A stretch of DNA of 64,000 bases from Sphingobium sp. HWE2-09 (GCF_035989265.1 NZ_JAYKZX010000003.1:1-64000); one strand, 5' to 3'; positions 9,044 through 17,344 are shown, counted from the first letter of the stretch. The notes: a model not told the origin generated them from the sequence alone. Translations and numbers: made by a program.

Positions 9044-10054
9044 GTGTCGACACCAGCTTCGAAAATTGTACCGTTCGGCTCGGGCGGCCGTATCGTTGAG
9101 ACTGCCTGCCGCAGCCTCTCCATCGCAGCCTTCGGCTTGAACGCCTTGGAAGCCAAATTCTCGGATCGGGATTTTGCCGCGACCTTCCTGCGCGTCATCG
9201 GCGTGATCATGAAGGTGCGTGGCCGCGTCATCGTCACCGGCATCGGCAAGAGCGGCATCGTCGCGCGCAAGATGACGGCAACGCTCACCTCCACCGGCAC
9301 CCCGGCGATCTTCCTGCACCCCGCGGACGCGGGCCATGGCGATTTGGGCATGATCACGCCCGACGACGCCGTGCTGATGCTGTCCCATTCGGGCGAATCG
9401 ACCGAACTCGGCCCGATCATCCATTATTGCAAGCGCTTCGCCATCCCGCTGGTCGGCATCACGGCCCAGCCCAACAGCACGGTCGCCATGGCGGCGGACA
9501 TGTGCGTGGTGATGCCGGAGGTCGAGGAATCCTGCCCCAATTCGCTGGCGCCTACGACTTCGACCACGGTGCAGATGGCGCTGGGCGATGCGATCGCCAT
9601 TTCGCTCATGGAAATGCGCGGCTTTTCTGCCGACGATTTTCACAAATTCCACCCCAACGGCAAATTGGGCGCGCAACTGATCAAGGTGCGCGAACTGATG
9701 GCCAAGGGCGATAGCGTGCCGATGGTGCGCGAAGACGCGTCCCTGCTCGACGCCACCATCGAAATGACCCGCGCACGTCTGGGCGGCACCGCGATCGTCG
9801 ATCGAAACGGGCGGCTGATCGGCGCCTTCACCGATGGCGACCTGCGTCGCACCGTGACCGGCAAGCAGAATCTGACCGAAGCCGTGGGTCGTTCGATGAC
9901 GCTGACGCCGCTGGCCGTCGGTCCGGATGAACTGGCGTCCGAAGTGCTGCGCCTGATGCATGAACGTAACGTCATGCTGCTTTTCGTCTGCGACAATGGC
10001 CGCCTGGTCGGCGCGGTCCATATGCACGATCTGCTGCACGCCGGGGTCGCCTGA
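9044..10054 (+). CDS. kdsD: Arabinose-5-phosphate isomerase, KpsF/GutQ family
   Basis: A 336-residue protein with an N-terminal SIS domain (GRVIVTGIGKSGIVARKMTATLTSTG, then HSGESTELGPI) and two C-terminal CBS repeats, the second ending NVMLLFVCDNGRLVGAVHMHDLL. This domain order and length match KdsD/KpsF, which converts ribulose-5-phosphate to arabinose-5-phosphate, the first step to Kdo. SIS-core residues GHGDLGMITPDD and PNSLAPTTSTT are present. The start is GTG. It overlaps the next gene (kdsB) at its stop codon, consistent with a Kdo operon. Many sphingomonads replace LPS with glycosphingolipids, so a capsular use of Kdo is likely. Confidence 0.92.
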   Translation: MSTPASKIVPFGSGGRIVETACRSLSIAAFGLNALEAKFSDRDFAATFLRVIGVIMKVRGRVIVTGIGKSGIVARKMTATLTSTGTPAIFLHPADAGHGDLGMITPDDAVLMLSHSGESTELGPIIHYCKRFAIPLVGITAQPNSTVAMAADMCVVMPEVEESCPNSLAPTTSTTVQMALGDAIAISLMEMRGFSADDFHKFHPNGKLGAQLIKVRELMAKGDSVPMVREDASLLDATIEMTRARLGGTAIVDRNGRLIGAFTDGDLRRTVTGKQNLTEAVGRSMTLTPLAVGPDELASEVLRLMHERNVMLLFVCDNGRLVGAVHMHDLLHAGVA

Positions 10055-10859
10055 GCCTTCTCGTCGTCATTCCCGCGCGGGCAGGATCGTCCCGCCTGCC
10101 GCGCAAGCCGTTGCGGCTGATTGCGGGCCGAACGCTGCTGCACCGCACGATCGCGATGGCGCGTGCGGCGATAGGTGCGCGCGATGACGTAACCCTGACC
10201 GTGGCGACCGACGACGATGCCATCGCCGATCATGCGCGCGCTGCGGGCTGCGACGCGGTGATGACCGACAGCGCCATCGCGACCGGCTCGGGCCGCGCGC
10301 TCGCCGCCGCGCTCGCGCAACCTGCGCCGCCACAATTTATCGTCAATCTCCAGGGCGACTCGCCCTTCCAGCCCGAAGGCGCCTTGAACGCCGTGATCGC
10401 CGCGCTGCAGGCAGGCGCACCGGTCGCGACGCCCGTCATCGCACTGGATTGGCCCGCGCTCGATGCCATGCGCGACCATAAGACGCGCTCACCTTTCAGC
10501 GGCACGACCTGCGCCCGCGCGGCGGACGGCCATGCTTTGTGGTTTTCCAAGACGATCATTCCCGCGATTCGCGGAGAGGCGCAGTTGCGCGAAACCGCGC
10601 CGCGTTCTCCGGTGTGGCGCCATGTCGGCCTCTACGGCTATGCGCTGGATGCGCTGCAGCGGTTCGAAGCCTGCCCGCCCACCATGCTGGAAAATCTGGA
10701 GGGGCTGGAGCAATTGCGCCTGCTGGAACTGGGCATTCCGGTCATGACTGTCGCGGTCGATCCCCCCGATTCGACAGCAGCGGCATCGATACCGAAGCCG
10801 ACATCAGCCGGGTCGAGGCGCTGATCGCCCTCTATGGCGATCCGACGCCCCTGCTCTGA
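10051..10859 (+). pseudogene. kdsB: 3-deoxy-manno-octulosonate cytidylyltransferase (CMP-Kdo synthetase), interrupted by an apparent one-base frameshift
   Basis: The N-terminus LLVVIPARAGSSRLPRKPL is the nucleotide-binding signature of KdsB; VNLQGDSPF and VWRHVGLYGYALDAL ... ENLEGLEQLRLLE follow. No ATG/GTG/TTG is positioned to start it. The only near-cognate codon is CTG at 10051, overlapping the kdsD stop (CTGA). Near the end the frame breaks: after AVDPP the family C-terminus (FDSSGIDTEADISRVEALI) continues in another frame. One extra C in the six-C run at 10762-10767 would repair it and give about 269 residues. The usual TGTDR segment reads TGSGR here. It would activate Kdo as CMP-Kdo. 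Frameshift probably technical. Confidence 0.82.
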
Positions 10860-10876
10860 CCCGCCCGACCATCGTC

Positions 10877-11470
10877 ATGCGCCGCCTCTTCATCATCCGC
10901 CACGGCAACACCTTCACGAGCAGCGTCGACGCACGCCGTGTCGGTGCCCGCACCGACATTCCGCTGGTGGCCAGCGGTCGCGATCAGGCCGATCATCTCG
11001 GGCGCTGGTTCGCGGATCAGAACTTGCCGATCGCGCGCCTGCTCTCCAGCCCGCTGCTGCGCGCCCGCGAAACGGCGGATCGCATCGCCGCCGCGACGGG
11101 GCATGCGTCGGATGGCACGCGCGCCTGGCTGGGCGAAATCGACCATGGTCCCGACGAAGGGCAACCCGAATCCGACGTACTCGCTCGCATCGGTGCACAG
11201 GCGCTGGCCGACTGGGACGAACGCGGCATCGCGCCCGATGGTTGGATCGTCGATGCCGACGCCCGCATCGCGGCATGGCGCGTTTTTTTTACAGAAGCGG
11301 GGGAAGGGGCCGACCTGCTCGTCACCAGCAACGGCGCGGCCCGTTTCGCCCTGATCGCCGCCGGACTGCCGCTGGCATCGCTCAAGCTGCGCACCGGCGC
11401 ATTCGGCGAACTGCTCGTGGATGACAACGGCACTGTCACGCTGGCCTGCTGGGACGAGCGTCCACTTTAA
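10877..11470 (+). CDS. Histidine phosphatase (phosphoglycerate mutase-like) family protein
   Basis: A 197-residue protein opening with the phosphohistidine signature (LFIIRHGNTF) and followed by LLSSPLLRARETADRIAAATG, the conserved phosphate-pocket block. The family normally has a second catalytic His late in the chain in a VSHG-like motif; the equivalent position here reads LLVTSNGAARFA, so that His is replaced. The enzyme may therefore be weak, specialised or non-catalytic. It follows kdsB by 17 bases and probably shares its transcript. A role as a sugar-phosphate phosphatase in Kdo or capsule synthesis is only a guess. Confidence 0.8.
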   Translation: MRRLFIIRHGNTFTSSVDARRVGARTDIPLVASGRDQADHLGRWFADQNLPIARLLSSPLLRARETADRIAAATGHASDGTRAWLGEIDHGPDEGQPESDVLARIGAQALADWDERGIAPDGWIVDADARIAAWRVFFTEAGEGADLLVTSNGAARFALIAAGLPLASLKLRTGAFGELLVDDNGTVTLACWDERPL

Positions 11471-11489
11471 CCCTTATACAATAATGCTA

Positions 11490-11524
11490 CGTGTTCCCGC
11501 GCAGGCGGGAACCCAGTCCCGCCC
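11490..11524. repeat. Dispersed palindromic repeat, family A
   Basis: GTGTTCCCGCGCAGGCGGGAACCCAG is an imperfect palindrome. Near-identical copies occur at 37706, 41493 (two inverted), and 57320, and a degenerate one at about 12862. It lies between the convergent histidine phosphatase and dmeF genes. Confidence 0.85.
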
Positions 11525-11539
11525 TATGGGCCATATACG

Positions 11540-12538
11540 TCAGCCGCACTCCACGGTAACATGCTCCATCCGCGGCAGGGCACGCACTTTCGCGCGCACC
11601 CGGGGCGCATCGGCGCCAGGCGCCAAGCTGATGATCGCCGCATGCGCATGCGGCCCGATGCGCCACACATGCAGGTCGCGAATGGTCGCGCCTTCCCCCT
11701 CGGCCACTCGCCGCACCGTCGCCATCAGCGCCGGTTCGGCGGTGTCCAGCAGGATCGCGGCGGTATCCTTCATCAAGCCCCAGGCCCAGCGCGCGATCAC
11801 CGCCGCGCCCAGCAGGCCGACCGCCGGGTCCATCCACCACCAACCCAGATAGCGCCCCGCCAGCAACGCGCCGATCGCCAGCACCGACGTCAGCGCATCG
11901 GTCAGCACATGCACATAGGCAGCGCGCAGATTATTGTCGGCATAGCCATGCCCCTGCGCATTGCCATGATCATGCCCGTGATCGTGGCTATGGTCATGCC
12001 CCAGCAAGACCGCGCTGATGATGTTGATCACCAGCCCCACGACTGCGACCAAAGTCGCCTCGCCAAAGGCGACATGGATCGGCTCGAACAGCCGCATCCC
12101 CGATTCGACCGCTATGAACAGCGCAGTCACCCCCAGCAGCAGTGCGGAAGCAAAGCCCGACAGGTCGCCCACCTTGCCCGTCCCGAACGTATAGCGCGGA
12201 TTGCGCGCATGACGCCGGGCATAGCCATAGGCCGCCGCCGCCACCGCCAGCGCGCCCGCATGGGTCGCCATATGGAACCCGTCCGCCAGCAGTGCCATCG
12301 ATCCGGTGATCCAGCCGAAGACGATCTCCACCACCATCGTCGCTGCGGTCAGCCATACGACCCAGATCGTCCGCTTCGCATTCTGGTCATGCCCGGCGGA
12401 CAGGTAGATATGATCGAAATAATGGCTTTCCTCGCCATCGTCGGACCCGGTGTCTGCGTTCAGGGGTGCAGCCATGGCGTCGGCATGGCGATGGCCGCCA
12501 TGATCATGGTCGTGGTGATGATCGTCGTGCATCGTCAT
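11540..12538 (-). CDS. dmeF: Cation diffusion facilitator, DmeF-type Co/Ni efflux transporter
   Basis: A 332-residue CDF protein. The N-terminus is His/Asp-rich (HDDHHHDHDHGGHRHAD). Membrane helices follow, with the metal site ALLADGFHMATHAGA (HxxxD-type variant in helix 2) and a second site HVLTDALTSVLAI in helix 5; between them is a His-rich cytoplasmic loop (HDHSHDHGHDHG). The C-terminal cytoplasmic domain contains DLHVWRIGPHAHAAIISL. It exports divalent metal, most likely Co or Ni, in exchange for protons. DmeF assignment rests on the long His loop and on the overlapping upstream RcnR/CsoR-family repressor gene. ATG at 12538 overlaps the stop of that gene. Confidence 0.88.
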   Translation of the reverse strand: MTMHDDHHHDHDHGGHRHADAMAAPLNADTGSDDGEESHYFDHIYLSAGHDQNAKRTIWVVWLTAATMVVEIVFGWITGSMALLADGFHMATHAGALAVAAAAYGYARRHARNPRYTFGTGKVGDLSGFASALLLGVTALFIAVESGMRLFEPIHVAFGEATLVAVVGLVINIISAVLLGHDHSHDHGHDHGNAQGHGYADNNLRAAYVHVLTDALTSVLAIGALLAGRYLGWWWMDPAVGLLGAAVIARWAWGLMKDTAAILLDTAEPALMATVRRVAEGEGATIRDLHVWRIGPHAHAAIISLAPGADAPRVRAKVRALPRMEHVTVECG

Positions 12539-12807
12539 TTCCCGTATCGGCGGATCAGCGCCAGCATTTCCTCGGTCGCGGCCTGGCGCGCTGCATCACT
12601 CAGTCCCGGCCGGGCGACATGCTCGCGCATATGCTGCTCGATCAGTTCCTCCATCAGGCTCCCCACCGCGCCGCGCACCGATGCGACCAGTTGCAACGTT
12701 TCCGAACAGCCCGCATCGCCGGACAACTGCCGCTCCACGGCGGCTACCTGTCCTGCAATCCGGCGTACCCGCGCCAACAATTTTTCTCGATCCGCGACGA
12801 TATGCAT
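12535..12807 (-). CDS. dmeR: Metal-sensing repressor of the CsoR/RcnR family (DmeR)
   Basis: A 90-residue all-helical regulator: MHIVADREKLLARVRRIAGQ, then a central CSETLQLVASVRGAVGSLMEELIEQHMREH. In this family the N-terminal His (residue 2), Cys near position 35, and His residues of helix 2 bind Ni/Co or formaldehyde; His2, a Cys and HMREH are all present, fitting an RcnR/DmeR sensor. ATG at 12807 is used because it places His at position 2 as in the family; a longer reading adds a non-homologous leader that runs through the operator. The stop overlaps dmeF by ATGA. It should repress its own operon and release on metal binding. Confidence 0.88.
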   Translation of the reverse strand: MHIVADREKLLARVRRIAGQVAAVERQLSGDAGCSETLQLVASVRGAVGSLMEELIEQHMREHVARPGLSDAARQAATEEMLALIRRYGK

Positions 12808-12808
12808 A

Positions 12809-12824
12809 GGATACCCCCCTATCC
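12809..12824 (-). promoter_or_regulatory. Probable DmeR operator
   Basis: GGATA-CCCCCC-TATCC is a perfect 5-bp inverted repeat around a six-C tract, the known A/T-flanked G/C-tract form of RcnR/CsoR-family operators. It ends one base before the dmeR ATG, so bound repressor would block transcription entering the gene. Confidence 0.75.
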
Positions 12825-12952
12825 TATATGTAGGTATTTGCAAAGGGGGCGTTGATCGATGGCGTGCTCCCCGCTCGGGTGGGAACCTAGTTCTGCCGTC
12901 AACGCTTCGTTCCGGCCTTCACTTGGACCCGGACACCTTCTACCACGTGCCT

Positions 12953-14101
12953 ATGAAGACCGATCTCGACTGCGACCTCGCCATCATCGGCGGCGGCCTG
13001 GCCGGTGGGCTGATCGCGCTCGCCTTCGCCGCCCTGCGCCCCGATGTCCGGCTGCTATTGGTGGAGCAAGGGGACCGGCCCGGCGGCAACCATATCTGGT
13101 CCTTCTTCGACGGCGATGTCGCGCCCGCCGATCGCTGGCTGGTCGATCCGCTGATCGCCCATCGCTGGCCGCAGGGACATAGCGTCCATTTCCCGGGCTA
13201 TCAGCGGGATCTGGCGACCCCCTATAACAGCGTTTCAACTGTCCAATTCGCTGTCGCACTCGAACGCGCATTGGGTGATCGGCTGCTGACCGGCACGACG
13301 GTGCAAAAGGTCGGCCCGCAATCGGTAAAACTGGCCGACCACTGCACCATCCGGGCATCGGCCGTCATTGATGCCCGCGGCGCAGGCGACCTGTCGGCGC
13401 TACGCTGCGGCTGGCAGAAATTCGTCGGCCATACCTTGAGTCTCGATGCGCCCCATGGCGTCGACCGTCCGATCATCATGGACGCGACGGTCGATCAGAT
13501 CGACGGCTATCGATTCGTCTATCTGCTGCCCTGGGACGACCGCACCCTCTTCATCGAGGACACCTATTATAGCGACACGCCGGACCTCGACGTGCCAGCG
13601 CTCGACGCCCGCATCGCGGCCTATGCCCAAGCGAAAGGCTGGCATGGCGATATCGTCCATCGCGAACAGGGCGTCCTGCCGGTCGTCCATGGCGGCGATT
13701 TCGACCTTTATTGGCCCAAGGACGATCCGGTCGCCCGCGCTGGCGTGCGCGCCGGCTTGTTCCAGCCGATGACCGGCTATTCCCTGCCCGACGCCGTGCG
13801 GTTCGCGCTCTGGCTGGCGGACCAGCCACTTGACGGCCTACCCGTTGCAACCCGCGCCTATGCCAGGGCGCATTGGCGGCGGGGCGGCTATTACCGGCTC
13901 CTGGGAAAAATGCTCTTCGGCGCGGCTGCCCCCGACCAGCGCTGGCGCATCTTTGCGCGCTTCTATCGTCTGGCGCCGGACCTGATCCAGCGCTTCTATG
14001 CGGGCCGTTCGTCCATGACTGACCGTTTGCGCATCTTGTGCGGACGCCCGCCTGTACCCATAAGGGACGCCATGCGAACATTATGGAACCCGCCCGCCTG
14101 A
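12953..14101 (+). CDS. crtY: Lycopene beta-cyclase
   Basis: A 382-residue flavoprotein: the dinucleotide-binding motif AIIGGGLAGGLIALAF is near the N-terminus, followed by RPGGNHIWSFFDGDV and later YRFVYLLPWDDRTLFIEDTYYSD and GVLPVVHGGD. It ends with AGLFQPMTGYSLPDAVRFA and FYRLAPDLIQRFYAGR, all standard for bacterial CrtY. It cyclises both ends of lycopene to beta-carotene. The start at 12953 places the Rossmann motif at about residue 10; no clear Shine-Dalgarno is visible. Its TGA overlaps the crtI ATG by one base, so the two are coupled. A degenerate family A repeat lies immediately upstream. Confidence 0.93.
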   Translation: MKTDLDCDLAIIGGGLAGGLIALAFAALRPDVRLLLVEQGDRPGGNHIWSFFDGDVAPADRWLVDPLIAHRWPQGHSVHFPGYQRDLATPYNSVSTVQFAVALERALGDRLLTGTTVQKVGPQSVKLADHCTIRASAVIDARGAGDLSALRCGWQKFVGHTLSLDAPHGVDRPIIMDATVDQIDGYRFVYLLPWDDRTLFIEDTYYSDTPDLDVPALDARIAAYAQAKGWHGDIVHREQGVLPVVHGGDFDLYWPKDDPVARAGVRAGLFQPMTGYSLPDAVRFALWLADQPLDGLPVATRAYARAHWRRGGYYRLLGKMLFGAAAPDQRWRIFARFYRLAPDLIQRFYAGRSSMTDRLRILCGRPPVPIRDAMRTLWNPPA

Positions 14102-15585
14102 TGACCAACAGGACAGCGATCGTCATCGGCGCGGGCTTTGGCGGCCTGGCGCTGGCCATCCGCCTGCAATCGGCCGGTATCGACACGACCCTGGTCGAAG
14201 GACGCGATCGCCCCGGCGGCCGCGCCTATATGTGGGAAAAGGACGGCTTCACCTTTGATGCCGGGCCGACCGTCATCACCGACCCGGACTGCCTGGCCGA
14301 ACTCTGGCGTCTGTCGGGCCATGACATGGCGCAGGACGTCACCCTGATGCCGGTGTCGCCTTTCTACCGGCTCAACTGGCGCGACGGCACCAATTTCGAT
14401 TACAGCAACGACGAAGCCGCGCTGCGCGCCGAAATCGCCAAGCTCGATCCGGGCGACGTCGCGGGCTATGACCGCTTCTGCGATTATGCCGCGGGCGTCT
14501 TTGAAGAGGGCTATCGTAAGCTCGGCTCGGTCGCCTTCCTCGACTTCGCCTCGATGATCAAGGCGGCGCCCAGCCTCGCCAAATATCAGGCGTGGCGCTC
14601 GGTCTATTCGGTCGTCGCGAGCCATGTGAAGAATGAAAAGCTACGCGAGGCTTTGTCCTTCCACACGCTTTTGGTCGGCGGCAATCCGATGAAGACCAGC
14701 GCCATCTACGCCCTGATCCACAAGCTGGAGAAGGATGGCGGCGTCTGGTTCGCCAAAGGTGGCACCAATCGGCTCGTTCAGGGCATGGCGACCCATTTCG
14801 AACGGCTCGGCGGCACGCTGCGCCTGGGCGATCCCGTCACCCGCATCGAAACCTATGGCGACAAGGCGACCGCCGTCCACACCGCATCGGGCTGGCGCGG
14901 GGAGGCGGACGCCATCGCCACTAACGCCGATCTGATGCACAGCTATCGCGACCTGCTGGGCCATCATCCGCGTGGGGCAAAGCAGGGCGAGAAGCTGGCG
15001 CAAAAACGCTGGTCGCCCAGCCTTTTCGTGCTGCATTTCGGCATCAAGGGTAGTTGGCCCGGCATCCCGCATCACATGATCCTGTTCGGGCCGCGTTATG
15101 AAGGGCTGCTCACCGACATTTACGATCATGGCGTGCTACCGCAGGATTTCTCGCTCTATTTGCATCACCCGACCGTCACCGATCCGTCGATGGCGCCGGA
15201 TGGGCATTCGACCTTCTATGCGCTCGCCCCAGTGCCGCACATGGGCAAGCTGCCGATCGACTGGGACCAGTTCGGCCCGGCCTATGCCGAACGCATATTG
15301 GACGAAATCCAGCATCGCCTGATTCCCGACATCCGATCGCGTATCGTGACGCAGTTCCATTATGCGCCCAGCGACTTTGGCCGTGATCTGAACGCACATA
15401 TGGGCAGCGCCTTCAGCCTGGAGCCGTTGCTGACGCAAAGCGCCTGGTTCCGCGCGCATAATCGCGACGATGTCATTCCCAACCTCTATCTGGTAGGGGC
15501 CGGCACCCATCCCGGCGCGGGCATTCCCGGCGTGGTGGGCAGCGCCAAGGCGACCGCGGCGCTGATGCTGGATGACTTGAAATAA
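14101..15585 (+). CDS. crtI: Phytoene desaturase
   Basis: A 494-residue CrtI: the N-terminal FAD motif is VIGAGFGGLALAIRLQSAG with E/GRDRPGGRAY, then DAGPTVITDP. The middle contains SFHTLLVGGNP and FAKGGTNRLVQGM. The C-terminal bacterial phytoene-desaturase signature NLYLVGAGTHPGAGIPGVVGSAKATA is complete. It introduces four double bonds into phytoene to make lycopene, at the membrane. ATG at 14101 overlaps the crtY stop. Length matches the family. Confidence 0.95.
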   Translation: MTNRTAIVIGAGFGGLALAIRLQSAGIDTTLVEGRDRPGGRAYMWEKDGFTFDAGPTVITDPDCLAELWRLSGHDMAQDVTLMPVSPFYRLNWRDGTNFDYSNDEAALRAEIAKLDPGDVAGYDRFCDYAAGVFEEGYRKLGSVAFLDFASMIKAAPSLAKYQAWRSVYSVVASHVKNEKLREALSFHTLLVGGNPMKTSAIYALIHKLEKDGGVWFAKGGTNRLVQGMATHFERLGGTLRLGDPVTRIETYGDKATAVHTASGWRGEADAIATNADLMHSYRDLLGHHPRGAKQGEKLAQKRWSPSLFVLHFGIKGSWPGIPHHMILFGPRYEGLLTDIYDHGVLPQDFSLYLHHPTVTDPSMAPDGHSTFYALAPVPHMGKLPIDWDQFGPAYAERILDEIQHRLIPDIRSRIVTQFHYAPSDFGRDLNAHMGSAFSLEPLLTQSAWFRAHNRDDVIPNLYLVGAGTHPGAGIPGVVGSAKATAALMLDDLK

Positions 15586-15610
15586 GGGCGCGGCCCTACG
15601 GACGGACATA

Positions 15611-16192
15611 ATGAAAAGACTGGCAGTCTATTGCGGATCGGCGACCCCCGCCGACCTTACCTATATCGATGCGGCACGGCATGTCGGCCGCACTTTGGCG
15701 GAGCGCGGCATCGGCGTCGTCTATGGCGGCGGACGCCTCGGCCTCATGGGTGCGGTGGCGGACGCCGCGCTGGAGGCAGGCGGCGAGGTGATCGGCGTCA
15801 TCCCCGAAGCGCTGGTCGGCGCTGAGGTCGCCCATCGCGGCTGTACCGAATTGCACGTCGTCCAGACCATGCACCAGCGCAAGCAGCTCTTCACCGACCT
15901 TTCGGATGGCTTCGTCACGCTGCCCGGCGGCGTCGGCACGATGGACGAATTGTGGGAAGCGATCAGTTGGGCGCAACTGGGCTATCATAGCAAGCCGGTC
16001 GGTCTGCTCAACGTCGCGGGCTTCTACGACCAGCTGATCGGCTTCAACCGGCAGATGGTGGAGGCAGGCTTCATCCGCGCCCAACATGCCGGGATCATGA
16101 TCCACGCCGATAGTATCGAAGGGCTGGTCGATTCCATGGCCGCTTACCAGCCGCATGAGACGATCTTCGCGATGAAGGCGGCGCGGCTATAG
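15611..16192 (+). CDS. LOG-family (TIGR00730) nucleoside-monophosphate phosphoribohydrolase
   Basis: A 193-residue Rossmann-like protein with the two LOG motifs: YGGGRLGLMG and LPGGVGTMDELWE (PGGxGTxxE). MHQRKQLF supplies the conserved Arg/Lys. LOG enzymes cleave cytokinin riboside 5'-monophosphates or AMP-like nucleotides to base plus ribose-5-phosphate in the cytoplasm. It lies between crtI and crtB, separated by 25 and about 120 bases, so it probably rides on the carotenoid transcript although no biochemical link to carotenoids is known. The physiological substrate in bacteria is usually unclear. Confidence 0.88.
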   Translation: MKRLAVYCGSATPADLTYIDAARHVGRTLAERGIGVVYGGGRLGLMGAVADAALEAGGEVIGVIPEALVGAEVAHRGCTELHVVQTMHQRKQLFTDLSDGFVTLPGGVGTMDELWEAISWAQLGYHSKPVGLLNVAGFYDQLIGFNRQMVEAGFIRAQHAGIMIHADSIEGLVDSMAAYQPHETIFAMKAARL

Positions 16193-16207
16193 CCATATAA
16201 AACTCAT

Positions 16208-16285
16208 CCGTTCGCTTCGAGCGAAGTCGAGAAGTGGTTGGCACATCATTTTGTGTTTCTCGCCTCTGCTCGAAACGAACGGACC
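16208..16285. repeat. Imperfect inverted repeat, family C
   Basis: CCGTTCGCTTCGAGCGAAGTCGAGAA is matched by an imperfect reverse complement ending CGAAACGAACGG about 50 bases later. A single related arm occurs at 58083-58112. It fills the gap between the LOG gene and crtB. Confidence 0.6.
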
Positions 16286-16313
16286 TTGGGTGACTTTCCT
16301 TGCAAGGCAGGGC

Positions 16314-17276
16314 ATGTCTCGCCACATGTCCTCTTCAGTTCCCGACCGCGCCGCCCTTGTTGCCCACGCCCGCGACAGCATCGCGCGCGGCTCCAAATCC
16401 TTCGCCCTGGCGTCCAAGCTGTTCGATCCTGTCACGCGCGAACGCGCCTGGCTGCTCTACGCCTGGTGCCGCAAGTGCGACGACATCGCCGACGGGCAGG
16501 ACCATGGCGGCACGCTGACTGGTGTAGCGGACGGGCAGGCGCGGCTATCGACCATTCGTGTGCTGACCGACAGGGCGCTACGCGGCGAACCGACCGGCGA
16601 CCCGGCCTTTGACGGTTTCGGCGTGGTGATGCGGGAATGCGTCATTCCGGAGCGTTACGCCCATGATCTGATCGAAGGGTTCGCGCTCGACGCCCGCGAT
16701 TGGCGTCCGCGCAGCGAGGCCGACATGCTGCGCTATTGCTATCATGTCGCGGGCGCCGTCGGCTGCATGATGGCGGTGTTGATGGGCGTCGATCCCAACG
16801 ACCAGACGACGCTCGACCGCGCCTGCGATCTGGGCCTTGCCTTTCAACTCGCCAATATTGCCCGCGACATTAGCGAGGACGAAGCGGCGGACCGTTGCTA
16901 TCTGCCCCAGGAGTGGCTGGCCGAAATGGATATCCCGCCCGGTGAACATATGAAGCCCTGGGTCCGGCCGCGCCTGGCGATCTTGTCGCGCAGGCTGGCC
17001 GACATGGCCGCCGCCTATGAGGACAGCGCCCGCCACGGCACCGGCGCATTGCCGCCGCGCGCGGCCTGGGCGGTGTTGGCGGCAGCGGGCATCTATGGCG
17101 ATATCGCGCGAGAAGTGGCGCGTCGTGGCGAGCAGGCATGGGATCATCGCGTGATGACGTCCAAGCGCGACAAGCTGGGCTGGGTGATCCGCGCAGGCCT
17201 GAACGTACCAGCGCGCGCGCGCCGCTGGCCCGCTGCCACGCCACGCAGCGACATGCTCTGGACGCGGCCCGCCTGA
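16314..17276 (+). CDS. crtB: Phytoene synthase
   Basis: A 320-residue trans-prenyl condensing enzyme with both aspartate-rich motifs: RKCDDIADG (first DxxxD) and ANIARDISEDEAADRCYLP (second). YCYHVAGAVGCMM between them is the second squalene/phytoene synthase signature. It joins two geranylgeranyl diphosphates to make phytoene, the first committed carotenoid step. ATG at 16314 follows AGGCAGGG; ATG at 16326 is a close alternative, and an opening from 16251 would translate the repeat. With crtY and crtI it completes a beta-carotene pathway; crtZ, crtG and crtE are not in the window. Confidence 0.93.
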   Translation: MSRHMSSSVPDRAALVAHARDSIARGSKSFALASKLFDPVTRERAWLLYAWCRKCDDIADGQDHGGTLTGVADGQARLSTIRVLTDRALRGEPTGDPAFDGFGVVMRECVIPERYAHDLIEGFALDARDWRPRSEADMLRYCYHVAGAVGCMMAVLMGVDPNDQTTLDRACDLGLAFQLANIARDISEDEAADRCYLPQEWLAEMDIPPGEHMKPWVRPRLAILSRRLADMAAAYEDSARHGTGALPPRAAWAVLAAAGIYGDIAREVARRGEQAWDHRVMTSKRDKLGWVIRAGLNVPARARRWPAATPRSDMLWTRPA

Positions 17277-17310
17277 ACAGGCACGCGATCTATACATCGT
17301 ATTTCTCTAA

Positions 17311-17344
17311 AGCAAAAAAAGGGCCGGTACTTTCGTACCGGCCC
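17311..17344 (-). terminator. Intrinsic terminator of amtB
   Basis: A perfect 10-bp stem GGGCCGGTAC/GTACCGGCCC with a TTTC loop at 17321-17344 is flanked by seven As at 17314-17320, which read as a T run on the minus strand downstream of amtB. Confidence 0.88.

Noticed and set aside
8735..10039. A 434-codon minus-strand frame opposite kdsD
   Set aside because: KdsD on the plus strand has full SIS and CBS motifs; the reverse frame is compositionally a shadow.
11561..14101. A plus-strand open frame of 846 codons running through dmeF and crtY
   Set aside because: Only the last 382 codons are CrtY. The first part is antisense to dmeF/dmeR, is rich in His/Arg/Gln and shows no family features; high GC keeps such frames open.
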